Below are positions 47,682 to 63,802 of a stretch of 64,000 nucleotides of DNA, piece after piece. A program made the translations under genes and the position numbers. The DNA comes from Chlorokybus atmophyticus (taxonomy: Eukaryota > Streptophyta > Chlorokybophyceae > Chlorokybales > Chlorokybaceae), in NCBI GenBank assembly GCA_009103225.1, contig RHPI01003642.1:1045099-1109098 (forward strand). The letters are read 5' to 3'. Below the pieces are notes generated by a model. The model was not told the origin of the DNA and did not search any database. It was given only the letters and a program-made list of their open reading frames with translations. Every line of letters starts with the position of its first letter. The first letter of the stretch is position 1.

Positions 47682-50600
47682 ATGGCGAAGATCAAGATGA
47701 TGCAAGATGATGGTCAGCCAGGGGGGCCGGCGGTGAAACCGCCGGCTGGTGAGGGCCCTGGTGCCAAGCGGAAGTGGACGGAAGGAAGCGCAGGTGACAG
47801 ATTTTGTAGATGTGTTGAATTATCAAGCAAGGCTGTCGCAGTAGTTGCAGACGAAGGTTGCATGTTGCAGATCGTGCAGCTCTTTTGCAAAAAGGGTAGT
47901 AGAGTCGCAGCTTGGTGTGTATCAAGCCTGCTATTGCTGCTAATGCCTTGTGATTCTGCAATCTCTTTTGAACTCTCTTTTGAATTTCGAAAACAGCTTC
48001 TCTGTCAATCAGCTGTTGCAGCTTGCGTTTAGAACGCTCTTGCAACAAAACTTGGCCTTTGAGTGCTTGCATGCGCTCATGCACAATCAGGCTTGTGGAT
48101 AATTGTTTCCAATGTAGGCGAGATGCAGTAGCATGCGAAGATGGTACCACGTAATTCATCATAACAGTCCATGCAGCGTGGTTTTGTGGTTTCTTTGCCT
48201 TTTGTGTGCATGCACTTAGTCCATGCACGTTTTCGCAGATGATGTTGAACCAGAAGCCTCAAGACCACCAAAAGCAGCGACAGTTTCACAGCCTGCACCA
48301 AGACCCACACAGGTAACAAGGCAGCAACGCCCATGCACCATTGTGATGGATCATGATGCACGTTTGGAACATCCTTTATGAATCTCTTGTCTGATCTGCC
48401 TCTGTACTGTGCTTCTTGTGCAGTTGCCTCCCAAATCTTGCATTCACGAAGTGGCCCTTCCAGACGACTACAAGCAGGCAGAAGGCCTTACTGAAGAGGT
48501 GAACGGGACGATACACGACCCAAAGTATAATGGCGAGATGGCACAGAAGTACCCATTTGAGTTGGATCCATTTCAAAAAGCTTCTGTTGCGTGCTTGGAG
48601 AGGCGAGAGTCAGTGCTGGTCGCTGCGCACACGTCCGCCGGTAAGACCGCTGTGGCGGAGTACGCCATCGCTATGGCCTTCCGCGACAAGCAGAGAGTCA
48701 TATACACCTCGCCGCTGAAAGCCCTCAGCAACCAGAAGTACAGAGAGCTCGGTGACATCTTCAGCGACGTTGGGTTGATGACGGGAGACGTGTCGATATC
48801 TCCCAACGCAACCTGTCTCGTGATGACGACAGAGATCCTTCGCTCCATGCTCTATCGCGGCTCTGAGGTTCTGCGTGAGGTGTCTTGGGTCATCTTTGAT
48901 GAGATTCACTATATGATGGACAGGGAGCGCGGCGTGGTGTGGGAGGAGTCCATCATCTTCTTGCCACCGGCTTTGCGTATGATCTTCCTGTCGGCAACCA
49001 TCAGCAACGCCACCGAGTTTGCTGAGTGGGTTTGCCGCATACACTCCAAACCCGTTCACGTCGTGTACACGGACCACAGGCCTACTCCCTTACAGCACTA
49101 TGCTTTCGCTCAAGGCGGCAGCGGTCTGTATTTGGTTGTTGATGAGCGCGGCCGCTTCCGAGAAGACAACTTCAAAAAGTTGCTAACCAACTTTGCCTCC
49201 GAGCAACCCGAAACCGCCCCTCCACAAAATGGTGGCAAGAAGACTCCCCCTCCATCAAAGAACAACAAGAAAGGTGGTGGCGGTGGGCCTCCCGATGTCC
49301 ACAAGATTGTGAAGATGATCATGGACAGGAAGTTCTACCCTGTGATTGTGTTCAGCTTCAGCAGGAGGGAGTGCGAGCAGTACGCCTTGGCAATGTCAAA
49401 GCTGGACTTCAACACGGAGACGGAGCGCGAGAGCATTGAGGAGGTCTTCCGCAACGCCATGCAATGCCTTGATGAAGAGGATCGACAGCTGCCCGCCATT
49501 GAGACAATCTTGCCAATACTTAAGCGCGGGATTGGCGTCCATCACTCGGGCCTCCTGCCCATCTTGAAAGAGGTCATTGAGATCTTGTTCCAAGAGGGGC
49601 TCATCAAAGCACTGTTCGCAACAGAAACTTTCGCCATGGGTCTGAACATGCCAGCTAAGACCGTCGTGTTTACGGCTGTGCGAAAGTGGGATGGTGAAGG
49701 CCATCGCTACATGTCATCTGGCGAGTATATACAGGTACGCGGTTCTATGGCTGACCCAATGCAGTTGGGATGAAGCATATGCTGCATGTGATTGATAGTG
49801 CATGACGTGTAACATAGTGTTTAACGTCATGCTATTGGCCACATGCAGCACATGTTGATTATGCTTAAGAGTGGCTGGACTTGCATACTCATAAGGTGGG
49901 CCATATGCAGATGAGCGGTCGTGCAGGGCGTCGTGGCAAGGACGACAAGGGCATATCAATTGTCATGCTGGATGATCAGTTGGACATGAACACCTGCAAG
50001 AACATGTTGATGGGCGCACCGGCACCCCTCGTCAGCACGTTCAGGCTGAGCTACTACACGCTGCTTAATCTGATGAGCCGTGCAGAGGGCCAGTTTGATG
50101 CGGAGTATGTCATAGCTCACTCTTTTCACCAATTTCAACACGAAAAGGCGTTACCGCAAGTGCAGCAAACGCTGCAGAAGTTGGAGGAGGAGGCTGCGTC
50201 CATGGCTGTTGGAAGCACGGAAGAAGCTGAGGAAGCCCGCAAGCTGCGCTCTGAGATAGCATCGCTGGAAAAGGATATGATTAAACAGATTCTGCGGCCT
50301 GATCGCTGTCTGCACTTCCTGCGGCCAGGCCGATTAGTCAAAGTTCATGACGGGGAGGCGGAGTGGGACTGGGGGGTAGTGTTGAATGTTGTGAGGCGTA
50401 CCCGAGGGAAGGCGCAGAAGAATACTGATACGCCTCTGCCGAAGGACCTGCCAGCTGGCGCGTACTTGGTCGACATTTTGTTGCATTGCAGATCAAGTGA
50501 TGGCGTCACTGGATCTGTCAAGCCCAAACCTGCTCTACCAGAAGAACGCGGATACATGCAGGCTGTCCCTGTCCCGCTGCCGCTCATCACCGCCATCAGT

Positions 50601-52096
50601 TCGCTGCGGGTGTATGTGCCTCCTGACTTGCGACCTGCAGAGGCCCGTCAAAGCGTGCTGCTCTCATTACAGGTGCGTTGCTTAGCCAAACTCATTTGCA
50701 TCAGCAAAAAACATCAACCGCTGTGGTAGACAACAGCCAGTCCAGTTGACTACTGGATGAGGCTCTGTTGGCAAAAGAGATGTCGAGTACTCTGCTGTAA
50801 TAGGAGCTGAAGAAACGCTTTCCTGATGGGATCCCGCGGTTGGATCCGATTGAAGACATGGGGATTGACGATGCAGAGTTTGTGCGCACAGTTAGGAGGA
50901 TTGAGAAACTGGAGGTCGCTCTGCTGCAAAACCCAACGTTCAAGTCAGTCTTGCTTGTCATATCACACAGTGGAATATGATGGAGTTGGTATGCAGTTAG
51001 TGAAATAGTGCAGTTTATAATTTGAGGTACTGTCGTCTGTGAAAGTTATCTCATGTCGGTCTTTTTGCTCGCCAGGGAAAGCACACAGGGTGGTTCACAA
51101 GGCGAGCGTGCCAAGGCTCTGGAGAAGAAGGCTGCACTGGAGGCCCAGGCTGCCGAGATGAAAGCAAAGATGCAGGAGTCACAGCTGTCACTCTTCCGAG
51201 GAGAGCTGCGAAGCAGATCAAGAGTGTTAAAGCGGCTCGGCCACATCAATGAGGATGGCGTGGTGCAGGTCAGAATGAACATATGTCTTGACAATGGTTG
51301 AGCAAGTTGGAATGTGTTCTTGCATGCATGGCAGCGTGTGCGCAACGTTGTGGTGGTGTCTCCGTTGCTTGTGCACGGCATGACGCTGACTTGAGCGTTT
51401 GTTGCAGATAAAGGGCCGGGCTGCGTGTGAAGTTGACACCACAGATGAGCTGCTTATCACCGAACTGATGTTTGATGGCGTGTTCAACGACTTGGACGCT
51501 CATCAGGCGACTGCACTTGTTAGTTGCCTGATCCCAGTGGACAAGTCCAATGAGCAGGTTAGGCACGTGCATGCATTCATGTTGACCACATGTGGCTCGT
51601 GTGGCCAGTGCATTAAAGCTATTCTTGACAGGTGCACTTGACAAACGCGTTGACAGAGCCCCTGAAAGCTCTGCACGACACAGCGCGTCGCATAGGGGAG
51701 GTGCAAAAAGAATGCGGGATTGAAATGAATGTGGAGGAATACGTGGAGTCGTTTCGTCCATACCTCATGGACGTCGTCTACCAGTGAGTAACAGTAACAG
51801 CACGCTTGCATGTTTTGAATTCATAGCACCGGATTGGTGCTACGCTTGTCTATAATTGCTGAGCTGTTGTCTGCTTTTGCAGCTGGTCAAAGGGTGCAAA
51901 GTTTGCGGAAGTGATTGCAATGACGGACATTTTTGAGGGCAGCATCATTCGAGCGGTCCGTCGCATGGCTGAGCTCATGAGCCAGCTGAAAGCTGCTGCC
52001 CGTGTTCTGGGAGATGAGCGACTGGCAGAGAAGTTTGACAAGGGCGATGCGAGCATACGACGCGCGATCATGTTTGCCAACTCGCTGTACATATGA
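47682..52096 (+). CDS. MTR4: Nuclear exosome RNA helicase MTR4 (SKI2-like DExH)
   Basis: MTR4 is the 3'-5' RNA helicase that feeds rRNA precursors and aberrant nuclear RNA to the exosome. Nine exons: 47682-47793, 48239-48312, 48424-49734, 49911-50672, 50804-50943, 51076-51268, 51408-51557, 51632-51783, 51883-52096, giving 1035 aa, the usual size. The N-terminus is short and basic. Core motifs: [27 protein letters not shown] (Walker A, about 130-140), [25 protein letters not shown] (DEIH, about 221), [15 protein letters not shown]. Between the RecA lobes is a Gly/Pro/Lys-rich insert (about 340-360). Then [49 protein letters not shown] and [15 protein letters not shown]. An arch/KOW region (RPGRLVKV) and the C-terminal [27 protein letters not shown] complete it. 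The arch and C-terminus favour MTR4 over SKI2. It stops with TGA. Confidence 0.96.
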
Positions 52097-52400
52097 GGTG
52101 CGTGCATATCAAGTGCAGGCAAGCTGTCAATTGAGCGTGCTGCAACTCGCGGTTTGTTCTTATGTTCTAATGTTTCAACGCATGCAAGTGGATAGGGCAC
52201 TGCAGAGTCGAACGACCAGTCTTTGATCATGCATTCTGGCCACCCACTGCAGGTATGTCTCTCGTGCATGTTCCTGATGTCGCACATGCTGAGGTGTTTG
52301 TTGAACTGCTGTGGCAAAGCATGTTCGTTGGGATTTGTACTTACGATACACAAGGTTGCACTTACAAAGCACAATTGCTGACACATGGTCTTACAGGCGA

Positions 52401-54290
52401 CTACGGAGTCCCACTATCGCTGTCGTCATACCTGAATAGTGTCTGCATCTGCATGGCCAGCCGCGCTGCAACTGCCCTACGATCATGATCACTTAGATTG
52501 CGCGAATTTTGCCGAAAAGATGAAGCCTGCAGCATAAGCTTCTCCATTTGCTCAATTTCATTCAACATTGCGGCTTCCTCGCTATCCGTGCCCAGCTCAT
52601 CAGGTGCATCTCCAAGCATGGATGACAGAAACAGGTTGCGCTCTTGTGTGTCGTCCAGAATGGAGTACCGGCCCAGTCCATCATCACTAGTGGGTGACAA
52701 GTGTCCATCCGACAATGTTGTCTCTTCATGTCGACTGCAATCAGCTCCAAGCCCCGTGACAGAAGTTGCATCTGCGAGTGTGCAAAGCCTGTATATAAGA
52801 TGTTGCCATGATTGTGACGCAACATGCAGTGACTTGTCAGCCTGCCCTCACCAAAGCCAGGTCTCGGCTTAAGCACCAGGCCAGGCCACATGTGTGCATG
52901 GAGTGCATCTCTCACACGCGCAACACCCTGACGCTCGCCATCACCTCCACCTGGCGAATCACACTTAGCTGTAATAATGTACCAACATACACTGCAAGGT
53001 CATAACACATGCAGCATACGATCTTTGTACACTCACCTAGGTCGTAGCGCTCGTCACATGCACAGGCCTCCACATACTCAATGCCTGAGTCTATGCACCA
53101 ACTTTGCCAGTCTCCTCGACCCTGATGGCTGCCGCCTTGCAGCAAGTCCGCCTTGTTGCCCACGCACAACCGGACCTCGCAGGACTCCAACTCAGTGGTC
53201 GCCACCCAGTGCTGCACTGCCGTGAACGTGTCCATCTGAAACAGAATGCCCCCTCTCTATATATCAGCTGCTTGTTACAAGACAAACGCACCAGCATGTG
53301 CACACACCCATGACTTGCGGTGTGTGTAAGTTGCTGCTGTTGTCACAATACATACCTGATTGACGTCGAACACCAGTAGCAGCGCCTCGCAACCTGCTGC
53401 CAGTGCCTGCAGCTTTGCTTGGCTGCAGGATTCAGTGCCGTTATCCGCCAGCCGTGCCACTAAGACATCCACATCGGCAGTGTAGTATTTGGTGTCGACA
53501 GGCCACCTGCATGCTGTGACCTGTTCATCCGCTGCAAACCAACTGTGCAAAAACTCTCAACAAAGGCACGCATTGGAATCAACGCTGCGCACCTTCGCAG
53601 CTGCACCCCTTCATGACTGGCACTGATACCCGTCTGCGGCTCCTCTGCTTTCAGCAAGGCTGCAAAGCAGCAGCCGCTTAAGGCGGCATGAATACCTCGG
53701 ATCGTCATATCATCGCACGCAAACACAGCAGTCCAATGGACTGGACAACACCACCAAGAGTGCACACTAAGCATAACTTCTCACCATTAAGACATGACAC
53801 GCATGCACTCAGGCAGGTGTTGCGATCATCACACGTTCTGATTGGCTTGACATTAGTAGTCTATTGTTTTGCACAGAACACATGACTGTGACAGTATCGA
53901 GCTGAAGCTTAACAACGCATCATTAGAGCATTAACAGATGTACATCGACCCAAACGACTTGTACGCTACCACACGAAGAATATCCCGACGGACAGGGATT
54001 GCCAGCAGCTAAGCAGGAGAGGTGTGTGACGAATATTCAGACTGCTGGGATGGTCAGCATGCAGGCTGCTGCTGCTGCCAGTGACTGTGCAGATGCTATG
54101 TGACTGTGAAGCTAGCACACGCACTGTTGACGAGCGTCGCCTTGCCGGTGCCTGCAGCGCCCACCACCAGCACCCGAGGCCGCCCAGAGGAGGCGCCGGC
54201 GTCGCCCTGAACATCACCGCCACCATCAGCCGTCTGTGGCGAAGCTGGCTGCAACACCGGCGGTGATCCTTCTGACACAGGAACACCCAT
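52401..54290 (-). CDS. AAGAB: Alpha/gamma-adaptin-binding protein p34 (AAGAB)-like GTPase-fold protein
   Basis: p34/AAGAB is a cytosolic chaperone for assembly of AP-1 and AP-2 clathrin adaptors and has a degenerate small-GTPase fold. Six exons: 54290-54125, 53659-53593, 53506-53356, 53235-53037, 52968-52852, 52771-52401, giving 356 aa. Evidence: a G1-like loop VLVVGAAGTGKATLVN (about 40-55), WPVDTKYYTADVDV (switch region typical of the family), CEALLLVFDVNQ, the G4 motif RLCVGNKADLL, then GIEYVEACACDERYDL, GVARVRDALHAHMWPGLVLK, and a C-terminal helix with SSMLGDAPDEL, NEIEQMEKLMLQ and ARLAMQMQTLF. The Met at 54290 is the first in frame; an upstream ATG at 54351 is out of frame. It stops with TAG. 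It is convergent with MTR4 and divergent from CFAP45. Confidence 0.86.
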
Positions 54291-54706
54291 CGCCACCACC
54301 ACCTGCCGCCAACAAGGTCGCCGACGACGACGCTGATGCTGATTGCAACATGTTGTTAGGGTTTGCTTGCTTGCTGGGCTGAGCGGATATCAGTGAGCTC
54401 TTGGTATATGTCCGCCACCGCGCGCGTACATCACGACTCTAGGTTGTCACGTGACCAGGGCGAGATATCGATCCCTGGAGTCGCGAATCTGGCGTTGCAT
54501 GCGGTCAAGCAACAAAGACTGGAAATAGGCAGGCTGGAGAGCTCTCGCAGGGCCACGTGGCAGCCTGCGCTGGTGGTGGCGGGAGGAACGCCGCCGCCGA
54601 CGCACACTACCGCCATCACCATCGCCACCGCCACCAGGGGAGTGTTGTCTCACGACAGGCTTGAGGTCTCTCCCGCCACCTCCTCCTCGCCACCGCCGCC
54701 GCTAAG
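54291..54706. promoter_or_regulatory. Bidirectional promoter region, AAGAB / CFAP45
   Basis: 416 bp separate the divergent start codons. It contains GCCACC/CACCGCC triplet runs at the CFAP45 side and no recognisable gene. Confidence 0.5.
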
Positions 54707-57700
54707 ATGGTGAGTATAGTCTTGTATTGTAGCTCAGCAGTGCTCACCAGGCCAGCCTGGTCTGTTCCAGGAGTACACAGTGGGTTGAGTGTGAACGTGA
54801 CGCATACCAACAAGTTCTCATACGCTGTGCTGTGTCTCTTCCAGCCGGCGTCTGTGGCGGGGTCCACAGGGTCTAGAGGGAGCTCTGGCGCCAACAGCAG
54901 GACATCCTCAAAGGGCACCAAGTACAAAGTGGTAAGTCCGGACGACCAATGAACGGAGTAGTTGGTTACTATTACAGTATGAAACTGATGTGCGGTCTTA
55001 AACACGCACAGGTGGCGGCTAGAAGTCAGGTTGACGAGTCTCTGTTTGGCGCAAAACAACAGGTGCGGTTTTCTTGGAGCTCACAACACAGTAGCACACA
55101 ACCCGCAAAATAGGTTGTTGTCACAACCATGAATGCTGATGTGGTACTGTGTACCCATCACTCATTGGAGGTCGTAAATTTGTGTGCCTATGTGCTCACA
55201 GAATGAGTCAACAACAGCCCTTCGCACAAACAACAACGGCAACTCCCCCAAGTACGGCACAAACGCGGCCGCCGTGGCCGACGCCGTCACGCTCACCCCG
55301 GCCGACCTCGCCCGCATCAAGGTGTGTGTTCATTTTAATAGCGTTTATTTTTCACATCACCAATCCTGGTTTGGCTGACTGACGCGGATTATGTTGTAGA
55401 GCGGGTGTGATATTATGACCGCGGAAGAGAGGAGTCAGTTGCGAAAGAAGCAGGAGGAGGCGAGGGAGAGGGAACGCGCCACCGCCATGGCACGAAAACA
55501 GGCTATGCTGAAGGCAAGGAAGAGTGTTGCGCTGGACAGCGTTGTTGTTGATGGTGTTGTGTGCTGAGGTACTTGAAGCTTCGCAAGATCGTCATTTTGA
55601 TGAGGTTGTGTGGTTGCAGATGGAAGAGGAGAGGAAGAAGCGGGCGCCGACAGAGACAGAAAGGCTCAAGGCAGAGGCTGATGCCAGGCAAGTTGCGTTG
55701 CAATGTGACCCAACACAGCATATAATTTTGTGCAAACGTTGTTGGTTGGTTGTGCGTTGTCTAATGTTGAAACTACTTGCTGTCCAACCCCAATCAATAC
55801 ACATCTACACGCGCAGCACGCTGGCGAAGGCGAGGGCGATGCAGGAGGAGGAGCTGGACGAGGTGAAGCGCATGAACCAGATGGTGCACTACTCCAAGTG
55901 CGTCACCATCCGCGACGCACAGATTGAAGAAAAGGTCAGCATCAACGGCATGGTCTTGGTAGCTTGATGAGTGGTTTTAACACGCCTCTGGTCTCAGCAA
56001 CGCATCCGAGACGACGAGACCGCGTACCAGCGCTCACTCGACCAGATGATGGAGTCAGAGAGGGTGAGAGAGAATTGTTGTTGTTGTTGTGTGGGTGGGT
56101 GTATGTGAGTGTGGTTGGGTGGGAGCTTGAGCACGTGGATGTTGGTGTGGGTGTGTGGGTTGTGTGCATGCGTGCGTGGGTGGGCGGGTGGGTGTGCTCA
56201 CTATCTCGTTATGTGCGTGTGTCGCACAATCTCGACAACACCCATTGTCCACAGGTGCGTGCGCTAATTAGTTACGAGGACCGCGAGGCGCGGCGTGCCG
56301 AGAGCCGTCGTCAGGGCGCGACCGTGCTTCAGAAGCAGATCGAGGAGCGCAGGGTCGAGCGGCAGGTCGCCGAGGAGATGCGCGACCAGGAGAGAGTGCT
56401 CATACTCAAAGAGATCGAACGCGTCAAGGAGGAGGAGAAGGCCCAGGTGTGTATGCGTGGTGGTTCGCATTTGTACCATGTGTCACGCACACGCATGTAC
56501 ACACACGCTTACACGTTGGCGTGAGTACGTGCACATACACGCACATACACGCCCACCCACCCACCCTCACACGAACGCGCGCGCGCATGCGCACGTGCAC
56601 GCGCATGCGCACGCGCACGCACGCACGCACGCACCCACGCACGCACGCTCACACTCCCCCACCCAGGCCGCGGATCGTCGTGCCGCCGGCCGTCGTCTGT
56701 TATCCGAGGTCGCCGCCGCGAACGCCGATCAGATCGAGCGCAAGCGCGTTCTGGCGTCGGCGGAGCGCGAGGACGACGAGCGGATCGCGGCGTACCTGCG
56801 CGCGCGGGAGGCACGGGAGGCGGAGTTGGCGGAGGAGGCGGAAGCGAGACGGAGGGAGAAGGAGAAGGAGACGGCACGGCTACGGTCACTGCAGGTGGGG
56901 ACGATGATGTGTTACCACCACATGTTTTGTGTTGTGTTTGTGTCGGGAGCGTTGACAGCGTTGGTGTTGGTGTACTGGTACTGTGTTGTATCACGACCAC
57001 CGCAATGTGTGTGTTGGTAGTTTAGTCTCAGTAGTAGCAAGTATCCTTGCTACCAGATGTATCACTGATACTACTGGAAGCGACGGTATGCTTGCTACCA
57101 GCGTTACCTGCTGCTCGTGAATCGGTCGCACTGTTAGATTTTTGCTCATCACAACTGATGCCACTGGTCAATGCGTAACCGGTTCACAGATGTGATAATG
57201 GTACCGCTACTTTACAACCACTGGTGCTACTAACAGCAATTGGTGCGAGATCGGCCGTAGTATTGCTGCCACCAGTGGCGCACGGACTAGTTACTACGAC
57301 TAGTGGAGTACCACTGGATTGTTAGTTTGTGGTACTAGTGTTCGAGAGCCGTATACCCGTGGTATCACTGGCAGTCACTACTGCCAGTGATCATTCCACC
57401 GCAAGTGGTACAACTGCCGGTACACTACTGATGGCTAGTGATACCCGTAAAACCACCACTGGTTACTGCCAACTTTGACAACCAACTCGCCCTCATAGCA
57501 CTAACCCTTCCACCCCCCTCCCCCTCTCCCTTCCTCAGGAGCGCGCCAACGACAAGGCCGCCCAGCTCGACGAGCTCCGCGCCCTCCGGGCCCAGGAGTC
57601 CTACGAGCGGGACTGGCGCGACCGGGAGCGGGTCGAGGCCCTGCGGTCGACCGCCATGAACGCCGAACTCGCCAGGGCAAGGGAGGAGCAGCAGGCGAGC

Positions 57701-58345
57701 AGGGTGAGGCAGATGGCGGCGGCGGCGAGGGCCGAACAACAGGTGAGGGGAGGGTGTGGTAGTTATCATAGTTGTTGTCGTTGTCATTGTGATTGTTGTT
57801 ATTTCTGTATATGTCACTACTAACACAATCACTGTTTGATGATTACTATGATATCATTGATGCTGTACTGTTGTAGTATTACATTATCATAATTATTACT
57901 ATAGTATGACATGCAAGATACACAACAGAGATTTGTGTCCACACAAACTGCTCGCTGCTATCACTACAGCAACCACTCGACTACAACTCCGCCAACTCTG
58001 CAATCCTGAGTCTAACTATCCTCTGCTCTGCTGCCTTAGGAGTTCGAGCGTGTCGTTGCCGCCCAGCGCGCCCAGGAGGACGCCGACACCGCCTTGTCCT
58101 CTGCCGCCCGTCGCTTGCGTCTCACCCACAAGCAGGAGCTGGTGAACCAGATCAACAAGAACGAGGAGGGGAGGCGACGGGACCGGGCGGAGTATCTAGC
58201 CGAAGGGGCGAGGCTGAGGGAGGCGCACGAGATGGCCAAGGCGAGAGTGGAGGAGATCAGGAGGAGGAAGTTGGGGGAACTGGAGGAGGCGGGGGTGCCG
58301 GCGAAGTATAGAGCGGAACTGGAGAGGAAGAAGATCAGTGTCTAG
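54707..58345 (+). CDS. CFAP45: Cilia- and flagella-associated protein 45 (CFAP45/CCDC19)
   Basis: CFAP45 is a filamentous inner-lumen protein of axonemal doublet microtubules. Its presence implies a motile flagellum at some life stage. Twelve coding exons: 54707-54709, 54845-54931, 55012-55062, 55202-55321, 55400-55513, 55620-55687, 55817-55934, 55998-56063, 56255-56446, 56667-56894, 57539-57742, 58040-58345, giving 518 aa. Exon 1 carries only the ATG before GTGAGT. Family landmarks are KYKVVAARSQVDESLFG, LTPADLARIK, ELDEVKRMNQMVHYSKCVTI and RDAQIEEKQRIRDDE, followed by a long charged coiled coil (E/R/A-rich, about residues 210-505) ending EEAGVPAKYRAELERKK. Introns after exons 5 and 6 use GC donors (GCAAGG, GCAAGT). 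Exons 9-12 are strikingly GC-rich next to their introns. It stops with TAG. Confidence 0.94.
56895..57538 (+). other. CFAP45 intron 10 with palindromic CCACTGG/CTAGT words
   Basis: The 644-nt intron holds many CCAGTGG, ACTAGT and GGTAC words. ATCACTGGCAGT (57364-57375) and its exact complement (57380-57391) form a 12-bp hairpin with a 4-nt loop. It may be a small repeat insertion. Confidence 0.55.
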
Positions 58346-58834
58346 GAGTTGGTTTCATTAGCAGACATTGCCGTACTGTATCATACCTCATACACCACGC
58401 TATAGCTGTGTTACCCAACACAGGGCTGGCTGATGTCACAATCAACTGGATGCGTACATGGGTACACACGTGGGTGCGCAGACACTCGCATATACGCGTC
58501 GCCACACTAACACGCCATGCTCCGCCACGCCACGCCAACACGCACATGCTATACACACATACCCAAACACGTGCACCGGCACGTACACATGGCCACACAT
58601 GTACACATGAAGCTGTACGCACACGCATGGTCAATATTGTGCATCTTTGCCTGATGTTCCTTGCCTCTTGAGCTCCGTGGTTCATGCTGTCTCAAACCGC
58701 AACATCTTGCATTACATGCAAGCAGCGCCATGTACACGCGTAGCACCCACACCAACTCAACTGTATACACAAGCACACTGGTTGTCTTATTCGACCAACA
58801 CCAATCTGAGAACTAACTAATACCACCACTCCTA

Positions 58835-61189
<2,355 letters not shown>

Positions 61190-62953
61190 AGTGACGTGCG
61201 CTGGATTTGTCGATGCACAACACCACCTCTGGGCAGTGGGTCTGTCAACCCATGCTGCGGTGGTGGCAGAGGAGGAGCAGGAGGGGGAGGAAGAGGAGGA
61301 CACGGCGGCGGCGCAGAGGAGGCGGAGGTGGAGGATGACCAGAAAGTGGTCACGTGACCTTGGCTTAGACGAGGACTCCCAACAGACCTCGATATAAGCG
61401 CTGTCGATACAATGGTGCAACGGATGTCAACCTCATGTGTTGAACAATGGCCGGTTGTTGCAATGGCTTACATACCCCAGACTCTTTATGGCCTGTGCAG
61501 GCTGCACTTCCAAGCATGTGTACATAAACCTATACACACTACTGCTGCTACCTAGACATGTACCTACTGAAGTCGATTGTTGACATCCTTGAGGATATAC
61601 GATTAACGAATTCTTGTTGTTTTTGTTTTAACTCAATGATGTATTCAATAAGACGGTTAGTTTTGGAGTTTATCCCAACGACTTGTTATGTCATTTTATT
61701 CACATTAACAAGAGATACATTTGCAACATGCGTACCCCATTGTATTTTTGGTTGAAATAAGATGCATCGCGTACGACTTATGCTTGCGTATTTATGGGAT
61801 AACAATCACTCATTTAAAACAAACATTACAAACGATCAAGTTGACACGATTGTGGGTTTAAAGGACTTGTATACAGTACATAAGAGCTGCGCTATATGTA
61901 TAATTCAACACCGGTGTTGGCGTTATGTAACATTTGGCATACACAAATCTTGAAGTAATGATCTCCGTAACATGCAATCAATCTTCGAGGTGTTAGTTAT
62001 TATATTTTGAACAATACACGCAATAACAGACTTCTGGTAATATCAATAATAAGTTATATGCAAAACACAACATATGTGAGCAAGGTCGAAGACCCTATCT
62101 GATATATGGTCTATAGATTAACATGTGGATAATTGACGTTGATGTCTTGCGTTGCCTTTCGTACATTGCCTTTTTGATAGAAGCTATGTGAATGCATGAA
62201 TGGGCTTGCGTAAGACACGAATGTTCAACTTTGTGTTTGCATGTTTGATGCTATTACATGAATTTGATTAATTGCGACACCTCCATCTAACCATATGCAT
62301 TAATGCAAGAACATATTCAAAGACATAACATCTCGAAGAAAAATACGTTGACCCTTGAAAACCACTGCAGGTCAAAGCTACCAATTCAAGATTGTGCGTG
62401 GCGTATGAAGCAGTGCATCTTTAAAATTCAGGTTGCCATTGCAATGCCATGAATGGTATTTTATCTTTGAAACCATATCTTGAACGTATTGCTATCACAT
62501 ATATTCATGAACATGTGAACACGACTCAACACGATTGTAATTATGACAAACGTCAGAAACACTTCCGACTGTGATGGAAGTTGTCAAGCATCATCATTCC
62601 CTTTTGGTACCTTCCGCCACGGCAGCGCACCAGTCGCGTCGCCTGCCTGTGTGTTGCCGCACAGACCCACTGTCAGCTTCGCGTCAGAAGGGGAAGTTAC
62701 GAATCTCCGAGCCGTGCGTCAGGTGTTGACATCTCACTCGACATAGCCTCTTGCCCCGGGCCAAGCGGGCCGCGGTGTTGACATCCGTCGCAGCCCAAAC
62801 CAACGCATGGGCGGAAGCGCTACAGACTGAACCACCGCCCAGGCCACATGCCCCTGGCGATATTTACGGTGAGGCTTCGAAGATTTCACGGTTGGGCTTC
62901 AAGATTGAACGCTCACTCTACCAGGGGGTAATCGGTGGCCTCACGGCTGTGGT

Positions 62954-63002
<49 letters not shown>

Positions 63003-63044
63003 GTGTATCTGTAGGTTTGCTGGTTGGAGTGCTTCCCTGCAGCT
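61190..63044. other. Intergenic, AT-rich then GC-rich; (GA)n at 62958-63001
   Basis: 61.5-62.5 kb is AT-rich with no exon. 62543-62957 is GC-richer and has open frames (for example WAEALQTEPPPRPHAPGDIY) that could be part of an upstream exon or 5' UTR of the stress-protein gene, but I see no motif. A (GA)22 tract lies 44 bp before the ATG at 63045. Confidence 0.45.
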
Positions 63045-63202
63045 ATGACGGCGGCGAAGAGCGCGTGGACCGGGGTGGAGCAGTATGCCGAGGCGGCGGG
63101 GATGGAGAGCAATACCTCCACGAGCAGCAGTAGCGACGAGCAGCACAGCAGGGTCGTTGTGGTTGCGGTGGACGGCTCCCCCTGCGCCGAATACGCCCTC
63201 AG
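63045..63202 (+). CDS. Universal stress protein family, first exon only
   Basis: The exon starts at ATG 63045 and ends at a GT donor after CTCAG (63202). It encodes 52 residues: a Ser/Thr-rich leader (SNTSTSSSSDEQ) then RVVVVAVDGSPCAEYALR, the first beta-strand and helix of the UspA/PP-loop fold, in which this Asp contacts nucleotide. The remaining exons, including the G-x2-G-x9-G[S/T] ATP site, lie past the (CT)n tract and outside the window. The fold assignment rests on one motif but it is a strong one. Confidence 0.72.
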
Positions 63203-63256
63203 GTACAACGTCCGACGCTGTGCTGAATCAGACACAAGTACTGTTGACAGAATGCA

Positions 63257-63802
<546 letters not shown>

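Noticed and set aside
47682-52096. SKI2 rather than MTR4
   Set aside because: The short N-terminus, arch placement and the C-terminal [18 protein letters not shown] block fit MTR4.
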